From Crocinitomicaceae bacterium (GTDB lineage: Bacteria; Bacteroidota; Bacteroidia; Flavobacteriales_D; Crocinitomicaceae), in the NCBI GenBank assembly GCA_024643585.1, contig JAHEMP010000183.1:1-5181 (forward strand): a stretch of 5,181 nucleotides of DNA, in the 5' to 3' direction. The notes beneath the pieces were generated by a model, which saw nothing but the letters and a program-made list of their open reading frames with translations, did not search any database and was not told the origin of the DNA. Positions within the stretch are counted from its first letter, which is position 1, and each line of letters opens with the position of its first letter. Shown one piece after another: positions 1 through 5,181 of the stretch. Position numbers and translations under genes: made by a program.

Positions 1-2228
1 CCTCTCAATGCAATGATTTCACGAGCTCCCAATTGTCCTACTCCTGTTAATCCTGAGCCTCCTAAAGTAAATCGCTCGACAGGAATTACCCCTTTTGTTT
101 GCGCATACGTTCCTAAGAAACCAAACCCAATCCGAGGGGACAAGATTAGTTTTTTATCTTTCGTTAAAGGGAAATACCATTGACCGGTAAATTTCAACTT
201 ATAATACTCCAAAAACTTATACTTTTCTTGGTCAGTAAGAGCTGAATAGTCCGTCACGTCATCGAATAATGAATAAGGTGCACTGGTTTTAGCTGTAAAT
301 GTCAAATTCGAGCCTCCTTGCGGATAAATTGGCGCACTGATTGAACTTCTTTGAAGCGTGTATTTAAAACTTATATCGTTCGCGAAACCGTTATCATCAG
401 CGAAAACAGGAAACACTGGATAATCACGAATGTCATAATATTGATAGGCTAGTTCGTACATAGCGCTAAAGAAATCATCCGGAATTTTCTTTCTTCTTCC
501 CAATGCAACACCTAACCCAGTAATCGAGGCTCCTTGAAACGAAGGGTTCGTCTTTAAATTTCCAGTTGAGCTAATCAAGGTGTGATTGGCATAAACTGTA
601 AATGAATTTGGCTTTTTCCCACCTAACCAAGGCTCCGTAAATGATACATTATAATTTTGATAATATCTACCATTCGATTGAACACGTACCGATAATCTTT
701 GGCCATCTCCTGACGGCAAAGGAGCCCAGGATCCTTTTTTGAAGAAATTCTTAGTTGAGAAATTGTTAAAAGTCAACCCAAGGGTTCCAATTATTGATCC
801 TCTTCCATTGGAACCAACTCCACCGTAACCACCCGATAATTCTATTTGATCAGAAGATTTTTCCTCAACAATGTATTCAATATCTACTGTACCATCGGCT
901 GGGTTAGGAAGTGGGATTATTTGAATAGCTTGGTCATTGAAATACCCCAATTGTGCCAATTCTCGTTGTGTTCGAATAATATCATTTTTGCTAAACAAAT
1001 CACCTGGCTTGGTTCTAATTTCTCTTCGAACCACATAATCATTTGTTTTCGTGTTTCCTTTGACTACAATGTTTTTTATGCGCGCTTCTTTGCCTTCCAT
1101 GACACGCATTTCATAGTTAATGTGATTGTCCGTAACATTGGTTTCGATAGGGATTACTTGAAAGAACAAATACCCTCTGTCCATATAAAGGGAAGATATA
1201 TCTCTTCCATCTTGACTTTGAAATAAACGTTGGTCTAATAATGGTTTGTCATAAACATCGCCATATTTTATTCCCAGAATAGTATCTAAATAAGAGGAGC
1301 GGTATTTTGTGTTGCCAACCCAATTCACATTTCCGAAATAATATTTTTCGCCTTCGGCAATCTCCATTTGAATTACCAAATTCTTCTTGTCTATAAGAAA
1401 AACTGTATCCTTAATGATAGCCGCATCTCTTAATCCAACTGCATTAAATTTTGCCAATAAAGCCTTCTTGTCTCTATCATACGCAGCCAAGTTGAACTTA
1501 GATTTTTTAAAGAATAACCAAATTCTCTTCTCCTTGGTATCTTTCATTGCCGACTTAGCTTTGAAATCGGAGATGGCATAATTTCCCTCTATGTCTATTG
1601 ACTCTATCTTAACTTTGCTGCCCTTGTTAATATCAATAAGGAAAATTTCTGAGTTATTGATAAGGGTGTCAATTTGACGATTGATTTTAACATTTACAGA
1701 ATAATATCCCTTTTCTCGAAAGTAACCACGTATTTTATTTTCAGTAATATAAACTAGGTTTTCGCTAATCGTTTTACCCGCAAAAAGGGTTATTTCCTCT
1801 CTAATTTTGTCAGCCTCTCGTTTGTTGACCCCTTTAAATTTGAAACGAGACAACTTAGCCCGTGGTGTAAGTTTTATAGCCATATACAAAACTCCAGCAA
1901 TTTCCTGTTCGGCAATAATTTCAATATTCGAGAACAATTCTTCCTTGTACAAATTTCTAATAGCTTTAGAAATTTGATCACCAGGAACAGTAATTTTTTG
2001 ACCTTGTCTTAGTCCGGCAATTAATTTGATTGAATTGTGATCGTAATTATCTGCTCCGTCGATCCGGATTGGACCAATTTCATACTCTTTTGGACTTTTA
2101 TAATCTATATTGAGCCCACCACCTATTGTGACCGTCGTATTCTGGTCAAGGCTATCTCTTTTCTGAGCAAAAAATGACCCAGATAAAAGAAAACAAAGGA
2201 CTATAGTGAGCAGGATTCTTTTATTCAT
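1..2228 (-). CDS. bamA: Outer membrane protein assembly factor BamA, 3'-truncated by window edge
   Basis: BamA is the central Omp85-family protein of the BAM complex, which folds and inserts beta-barrel proteins into the outer membrane. I translated the minus frame from the ATG at 2228 to the window edge: 742 codons with no stop or frameshift. Residues 1-21 are a Sec signal peptide (MNKR, hydrophobic core, SFFA) with likely cleavage before Q22. Five POTRA-like repeats follow, at roughly 49-122, 123-204, 205-293, 294-380 and 381-457, each opening with a strand such as IGPIRIDG, LSRFKFKG, VKIESIDIEGN, FGNVNWVGN or IKNIVVKGN. The beta-barrel begins near 460 (IELSGGYGG). At its end, ERFTLGGSGLTG leads to IIALRG, the L6 (V/L)RG motif, where the window stops. 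By comparison with E. coli BamA, about 130-150 residues are missing. The start overlaps the uppS stop as ATGA (2225-2228), which suggests translational coupling. The family assignment is secure. Confidence 0.96.
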   Translation of the reverse strand, partial: MNKRILLTIVLCFLLSGSFFAQKRDSLDQNTTVTIGGGLNIDYKSPKEYEIGPIRIDGADNYDHNSIKLIAGLRQGQKITVPGDQISKAIRNLYKEELFSNIEIIAEQEIAGVLYMAIKLTPRAKLSRFKFKGVNKREADKIREEITLFAGKTISENLVYITENKIRGYFREKGYYSVNVKINRQIDTLINNSEIFLIDINKGSKVKIESIDIEGNYAISDFKAKSAMKDTKEKRIWLFFKKSKFNLAAYDRDKKALLAKFNAVGLRDAAIIKDTVFLIDKKNLVIQMEIAEGEKYYFGNVNWVGNTKYRSSYLDTILGIKYGDVYDKPLLDQRLFQSQDGRDISSLYMDRGYLFFQVIPIETNVTDNHINYEMRVMEGKEARIKNIVVKGNTKTNDYVVRREIRTKPGDLFSKNDIIRTQRELAQLGYFNDQAIQIIPLPNPADGTVDIEYIVEEKSSDQIELSGGYGGVGSNGRGSIIGTLGLTFNNFSTKNFFKKGSWAPLPSGDGQRLSVRVQSNGRYYQNYNVSFTEPWLGGKKPNSFTVYANHTLISSTGNLKTNPSFQGASITGLGVALGRRKKIPDDFFSAMYELAYQYYDIRDYPVFPVFADDNGFANDISFKYTLQRSSISAPIYPQGGSNLTFTAKTSAPYSLFDDVTDYSALTDQEKYKFLEYYKLKFTGQWYFPLTKDKKLILSPRIGFGFLGTYAQTKGVIPVERFTLGGSGLTGVGQLGAREIIALR

Positions 2229-2974
2229 ATAGATTTTGAAATTTGTTCGGATACCATTCCGAATCTTCTTTCCCGGGATTGGTAATCTATTACGGCTTTG
2301 TAAAGGTCATCTCTTTTAAAATCTGGCCAAAGAACCGGTGTAAAATGCAATTCACTATACGCTATTTGCCACAATAAAAAATTACTTATTCTGTGTTCAC
2401 CACTCGTGCGAATGAGCAATTCTGGATCGGGAATTCCTTTTGTAGTCAAGTGGTTTGAAAATACCTCATCGCTGATTTCATCGACGGAAAGTTCGCCATT
2501 ATTTACTTTTTCGGCTAATTGTTTTGTAGCTGAAATAATTTCTGAACGAGCACTGTAGTTTAACGCCAAAACAAGATTAATATCCGTATTCTGTTTCGTT
2601 TTTTCCATTGCCTGACGCAATTCGATGTTGCAATCTCCTGGCAGACCATCGATATCACCGATTGCCAACATTCGGACTCCTGAATTATTTAGTTCATCCG
2701 CTTCCCCGGCAATTGTTCGAACCAATAAATCCATTAATCCATCAACTTCTTCTTTTGGACGATTCCAGTTTTCAGTGGAAAACGCATAGAGCGTAAGGTA
2801 TTTAACCTTCATTTCTTTAGCTGCTTTCAAAACTTCTCGAACAGATTCTACACCCGTGTTGTGGCCATGCAAGCGCATATGCCCTTGCTTTTTAGCCCAA
2901 CGACCGTTGCCATCCATTATGATTGCAATGTGTTCAGGGGTGTTTTTTTTATCTATTTTCGAGAGTAAATCCAT
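2225..2974 (-). CDS. uppS: Isoprenyl transferase (undecaprenyl diphosphate synthase)
   Basis: This cis-prenyltransferase condenses isopentenyl diphosphate units onto farnesyl diphosphate to give long-chain (usually C55) polyprenyl diphosphate, the precursor of the carrier lipid for peptidoglycan and surface glycans. It is a soluble or membrane-associated cytoplasmic enzyme. The 249-residue product has every family hallmark: IIMDGNGRWAK (18-28) with the catalytic/Mg-binding Asp at 21, GH at 37-38, FSTENWNRP (65-73), LLIRTSGEHRISNFLLWQ (186-203) with the diphosphate-binding Arg 189, Arg 195 and Ser 197, Glu 208 as the probable second Mg ligand, and WPDF (216-219). Length is normal for the family. 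I chose the ATG at 2974 because MDLLSKIDK fits the usual N-terminus; a TTG lies one codon upstream (2975-2977) and would add one residue. The stop overlaps the bamA start (ATGA). Chain length of the product is inferred from the family, not visible. Confidence 0.96.
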   Translation of the reverse strand: MDLLSKIDKKNTPEHIAIIMDGNGRWAKKQGHMRLHGHNTGVESVREVLKAAKEMKVKYLTLYAFSTENWNRPKEEVDGLMDLLVRTIAGEADELNNSGVRMLAIGDIDGLPGDCNIELRQAMEKTKQNTDINLVLALNYSARSEIISATKQLAEKVNNGELSVDEISDEVFSNHLTTKGIPDPELLIRTSGEHRISNFLLWQIAYSELHFTPVLWPDFKRDDLYKAVIDYQSRERRFGMVSEQISKSI

Positions 2975-3051
2975 CAACTATTTTCGATAACGAAATTAAA
3001 CAAAGCTTCGTACTTTCAAAGCATAAAAAATATCCTTAACAAGCTTTAACG
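2975..3051. other. uppS upstream region without a clear promoter
   Basis: This stretch between the atpDC terminator and uppS holds no gene. On the minus strand it has TATGCTTTG (3017-3025), close to the Bacteroidota -7 box TAnnTTTG but with three instead of two bases in the gap. The nearest upstream TTG (3040-3042) is only 14 bases away, shorter than the usual 17-23. A second partial box, AAGCTTTG, is at 3001-3008. The two arms AAAGCTT (3002-3008) and AAGCTTT (3041-3047) form a 7-bp inverted repeat with a 32-base loop, probably chance in such AT-rich DNA. Either uppS-bamA uses a divergent promoter here, or it depends on read-through from atpDC. Confidence 0.3.
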
Positions 3052-3086
3052 AAAAAAGAGGGAAATGGAAACCCAAATCCCTCTTT
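3052..3086 (-). terminator. Rho-independent terminator of the atpDC operon
   Basis: On the minus strand a perfect 9-bp stem, AAAGAGGGA (3078-3086) with TCCCTCTTT (3055-3063), encloses a 14-base loop that can itself form a small TGG/CCA pairing. The end of the stem merges into a run of six T (3052-3057). It begins 17 bases after the atpC stop. Read on the plus strand the tract after the stem is only TTTAAAA, so the element is oriented for atpDC. It should separate atpDC from uppS-bamA, at least partly. Confidence 0.85.
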
Positions 3087-3103
3087 AAAAGAACATTGCC
3101 TGC

Positions 3104-3394
3104 TTATTCAGCTAGAACAATAATTTTATTATTTAGCATTTCAATAACGCCACCTTTGATGTCAACATAGATAACTTTAGCATTGCTTTTATCTTGCTGT
3201 ATCAATTCACTTGTTTTTTCTTCACGTTCAAAAGCATCTGCCAAATCAACTTTCACTGTACCTGCTGTTAAAGCAGAAATAATAGGTGCGTGACTGTTTA
3301 ATACTTGAAATGAACCATCTAATCCAGGCAATTGAACCGCAGTTGCTTCGCCCGAATAGACATTTGATTCTGGTGTTATAATTTCCAAATGCAT
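3104..3394 (-). CDS. atpC: F1F0 ATP synthase subunit epsilon, short one-domain form
   Basis: Epsilon is part of the central rotor stalk of F1; it binds gamma and the c-ring and couples rotation to catalysis. The 96-residue product matches the N-terminal beta-sandwich domain: MHLEIITPESNVYSGEA (1-17), the typical LPGLDGSFQVLNSHAP (22-37) and GGVIEMLNNKIIVL (81-94). The protein ends right after this domain. The C-terminal two-helix domain, which in E. coli epsilon (about 139 residues) can inhibit ATP hydrolysis, is absent. A charged linker at about 53-73 (DAFEREEKTSELIQQDKS and on) sits between two strands. Short epsilon subunits are common in Bacteroidota, so this is not a truncation by mutation: no homologous remnant is seen downstream, where the terminator follows. 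The start lies 11 bases after atpD, with an A/G-rich stretch before it, so the two genes are co-transcribed. Confidence 0.95.
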   Translation of the reverse strand: MHLEIITPESNVYSGEATAVQLPGLDGSFQVLNSHAPIISALTAGTVKVDLADAFEREEKTSELIQQDKSNAKVIYVDIKGGVIEMLNNKIIVLAE

Positions 3395-3405
3395 TTCGAT
3401 TCTTT

Positions 3406-4914
3406 TTAAGCGTTAGCTCCTGCCAACATTTTATCTCCTGCTTCAATTACATCTTGCAACCCACCTTTCAAGTTGAATGCTGCCTCAGGGTATTTATCCA
3501 ATTCTCCGTCCAAAATCATGTTAAATGCTTTGATCGTTTCTTGAATATCAACCAAAACACCTTTCAATCCTGTGAACTGCTCCGCTACGTGGAACGGCTG
3601 AGAAAGGAAACGTTGAACTCGACGAGCTCTGTGTACGATCATTTTGTCTTCTTCAGACAACTCATCCATACCCAAAATCGCGATGATATCTTGTAATTCT
3701 TTGTAACGTTGCAATGTCAATTTCACACGTTGTGCGCAGTTGTAGTGCTCTTCACCAACGATTTCTGGTGTCAAAATACGTGAAGTTGAATCCAATGGAT
3801 CTACCGCTGGGTAAATTCCTAACTCTGCAATTTTACGTGACAATACCGTTGTTGCATCCAAGTGAGCAAATGTGTTTGCTGGAGCTGGATCGGTAAGGTC
3901 ATCCGCAGGTACGTAAACCGCTTGTACGGATGTAATAGAACCTCTTTTTGTAGAAGAGATACGCTCTTGCATCGCACCCATCTCTGTTGCCAAAGTTGGT
4001 TGGTAACCTACCGCTGAAGGCATACGACCTAACAAAGCGGATACTTCAGAACCTGCTTGTGTAAATCGGAAAATGTTATCAACGAAGAAAAGGATATCTT
4101 TTCCTTGACCTTCACCATCACCATCACGGTAATATTCTGCCATTGTCAATCCAGAAAGAGCAACACGTGCACGTGCCCCAGGAGGCTCATTCATTTGTCC
4201 GAAAACGAATGTTGCTTTTGAATTTTCCAATTCTTTTGTATCGATTTTTGTCAAATCCCATCCGCCTTCTTCCATAGAATGCATGAAAGCGTCACCGTAT
4301 TTGATAATTCCTGATTCCAACATCTCACGAAGAAGGTCATTTCCTTCACGTGTACGCTCACCAACACCTGCGAATACAGACAAACCTTCGTAAGCCTTCG
4401 CGATATTGTTGATCAACTCTTGGATCAATACTGTTTTACCTACTCCGGCACCACCAAACAAACCAATTTTACCACCTTTTGCGTATGGTTCAATCAAGTC
4501 AATAACTTTGATACCTGTAAATAAAACTTCTGTCGCTGTAGACAAATCTTCAAATTTTGGTGCTTCACGGTGGATAGACAAACCTCCTTCGTTGCTCACT
4601 TCGTTGATTCCATCAATTGCTTCTCCAACAACGTTGAACAAACGGCCTTTGATTTTTTCACCAATTGGCATTTTGATAGAGTCACCAGTAGATGTAACTT
4701 CCATTCCTCTTGTTAAACCATCCGTTGCATCCATTGAGATTGCACGAACATTGTTTTCACCTACGTGAGATTGAACTTCCAAGATCACTTTCGTTCCATC
4801 TTGTTTGTAAACAACCAATGCATCGAAGATATTTGGTAATGAAACTCCTTTTTCGAAGCTTACATCGACTACTGGGCCGATTACCTGAGCGATTTTTCCT
4901 TTAATAGCTGACAT
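3406..4914 (-). CDS. atpD: F1F0 ATP synthase catalytic subunit beta
   Basis: Beta is the catalytic subunit of F1, making ATP from ADP and phosphate as the gamma rotor turns, on the cytoplasmic face of the inner membrane. The 502-residue protein has the N-terminal beta-barrel (about 1-85, KGKIAQVIGPVVDVSF), the P-loop GGAGVGKT (154-161, Lys 160 and Thr 161), the GERTREG segment with catalytic Glu 186, Walker B ILFFVDN (274-280, Asp 279), ALSGLTMAEYYRD (252-264) and the DELSEED lever (417-423). Against E. coli beta (460 aa) it carries about 23-25 extra residues around 198-233 (including MHSMEEGGWDLTK), an insertion familiar in Bacteroidota beta subunits, plus a small addition near 265-271. Arginine is mostly CGT, unlike the mixed AGA/CGA/CGT use in bamA, fitting high expression. 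The ATG at 4914 matches the usual MSxIKGKI start. It is the first gene of the atpDC operon, directly behind a consensus promoter. No other atp genes are visible. Confidence 0.98.
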   Translation of the reverse strand: MSAIKGKIAQVIGPVVDVSFEKGVSLPNIFDALVVYKQDGTKVILEVQSHVGENNVRAISMDATDGLTRGMEVTSTGDSIKMPIGEKIKGRLFNVVGEAIDGINEVSNEGGLSIHREAPKFEDLSTATEVLFTGIKVIDLIEPYAKGGKIGLFGGAGVGKTVLIQELINNIAKAYEGLSVFAGVGERTREGNDLLREMLESGIIKYGDAFMHSMEEGGWDLTKIDTKELENSKATFVFGQMNEPPGARARVALSGLTMAEYYRDGDGEGQGKDILFFVDNIFRFTQAGSEVSALLGRMPSAVGYQPTLATEMGAMQERISSTKRGSITSVQAVYVPADDLTDPAPANTFAHLDATTVLSRKIAELGIYPAVDPLDSTSRILTPEIVGEEHYNCAQRVKLTLQRYKELQDIIAILGMDELSEEDKMIVHRARRVQRFLSQPFHVAEQFTGLKGVLVDIQETIKAFNMILDGELDKYPEAAFNLKGGLQDVIEAGDKMLAGANA

Positions 4915-4952
4915 GTATTGCCTTATTTAAAATTAAATTCTGAATTTGGGCG

Positions 4953-4986
4953 CAAAGATAGGGAATTAATTATAAATACAACAAAA
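4953..4986 (-). promoter_or_regulatory. Bacteroidota-type promoter of atpDC
   Basis: Read on the minus strand, a -33 element TTTTGTTG (4979-4986) is followed after 18 bases by TATCTTTG (4953-4960), an exact match to the Bacteroidota primary-sigma -7 consensus TAnnTTTG with correct spacing. Transcription should begin about 6-8 bases further on, near 4946, giving a 5' leader of roughly 30 bases. The leader is A/T-rich, with AAGG (minus strand) about seven bases before the atpD ATG as a weak ribosome binding site; Bacteroidota rely little on Shine-Dalgarno pairing. The rest of the gap, 4987-5049, shows no convincing terminator for the upstream gene. Confidence 0.8.
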
Positions 4987-5049
4987 TTAACACCCTGTAA
5001 ATTTGGGAAAGTTTATCAACACAAATGTGAGCTTTTGAACGATTCCAAG

Positions 5050-5181
5050 TTATTTGTTGTTTCGACCTTCATTCCTGCGCAAAAACTTGGCTGGTAAATA
5101 ACTAGCCAACAAGGATAGAATTGATACCATACCGAAAATCATGAAACCATCTTGGAATGTTACCCCAATAGGAAATGGTTC
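5050..5181 (-). CDS. C-terminus of a membrane protein, probably FtsX/LolE-type ABC transporter permease (5' end outside window)
   Basis: Only the last 43 codons and the TAA stop (5050-5052) are present. They read EPFPIGVTFQDGFMIFGMVS, then ILSLLASYLPAKFLRRN, then a basic tail EGRNNK. This is one hydrophobic helix (about 12-30 of the fragment) followed by a positively charged cytoplasmic end. The pattern of a short periplasmic strand, a helix ending in LLASYLPA and then a K/R cluster is the usual end of FtsX-domain permeases of the MacB/LolC/LolE families, which in Bacteroidota often end in LLAS-(W/Y)-(L/Y)-PA. In that family the permease moves lipoproteins or other substrates out of the inner membrane using ATP hydrolysis by a partner. 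The open frame to the window edge supports a real gene; the family call rests on a short fragment and could be wrong. Confidence 0.55.
   Translation of the reverse strand, partial: EPFPIGVTFQDGFMIFGMVSILSLLASYLPAKFLRRNEGRNNK

Noticed and set aside
846..1581. Plus-strand open frames of 126 and 64 codons inside bamA
   Set aside because: They lie antisense to a continuous bamA frame that matches POTRA domains 3 to 5. Their translations show no recognisable family and have the irregular composition of shadow frames.
1..2228. Possible frameshift or pseudogene status of bamA, since no closed frame is present
   Set aside because: Codon-by-codon reading from 2228 to the edge shows one uninterrupted frame with all domains in order. 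The frame is open only because the window ends.
2608..2796. Plus-strand open frame opposite uppS
   Set aside because: It is antisense to conserved uppS coding sequence, and its product has no recognisable features.
2975..2977. TTG as the uppS start codon
   Set aside because: The ATG immediately after it gives the usual N-terminus, and the extra residue has no family support.
3246..3446. Minus-strand 66-codon frame spanning the atpD-atpC junction
   Set aside because: It overlaps the end of atpD and most of atpC in another frame, and both of those are unambiguous genes.
3454..4904. Several plus-strand open frames of 60-120 codons opposite atpD
   Set aside because: All are antisense shadows of the highly conserved atpD frame; its strong codon bias produces long stop-free stretches on the other strand.
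4992..5007. CCC/GGG pairing around 4993-5007 as a terminator of the upstream gene
   Set aside because: The stem is only three base pairs with no T tract on the minus strand, so it is far too weak.
5020..5029. CACAAATGTG near-palindrome after the permease-like gene
   Set aside because: The arms are only four bases, there is no following T run, and no known operator matches. It is likely chance in AT-rich DNA.

Overview
The window comes from a member of the Bacteroidota, most likely Flavobacteriales or a close relative. Three things point there: the AT-rich base composition, the protein sequences (a Bacteroidota-type F1 beta subunit with a long insertion, a one-domain epsilon subunit, a 'FAQ' signal-peptide end on BamA), and a textbook Bacteroidota promoter of the form TTG-N18-TATCTTTG. 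Genus and species cannot be fixed by eye. All supported genes are on the minus strand, so transcription runs from right to left.

In transcription order: (1) At the right edge (5050-5181) are the last 43 residues of a membrane protein whose end resembles FtsX/LolC/LolE-type ABC-transporter permeases. (2) A 135-base gap (4915-5049) carries a consensus promoter for the ATP synthase genes. (3) atpD (F1 beta, 502 aa) and atpC (F1 epsilon, 96 aa) lie 11 bases apart and form a two-gene operon, closed by a strong intrinsic terminator at 3052-3086. (4) After a 77-base stretch with no convincing promoter comes uppS (undecaprenyl diphosphate synthase), which overlaps the next gene by ATGA. (5) bamA, the outer-membrane beta-barrel assembly protein, fills the left 43% of the window. 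It runs off the edge after 742 residues, inside the conserved L6 (V/L)RG motif of the barrel.

The genes serve two tasks. AtpD and AtpC belong to the catalytic F1 head of ATP synthase; the other subunits are not in this window. UppS makes the C55 lipid carrier precursor for peptidoglycan and surface polysaccharides, and BamA inserts outer-membrane proteins, so uppS-bamA is a cell-envelope biogenesis unit. Both overlapping and adjacent uppS-bamA arrangements are familiar in Bacteroidota.

This is conserved housekeeping DNA. I found no mobile element, CRISPR array, RNA gene or unknown system. No gene-free stretch exceeds 135 bases. The findings are modest points about operon structure, missing or extra protein domains and promoter absence.
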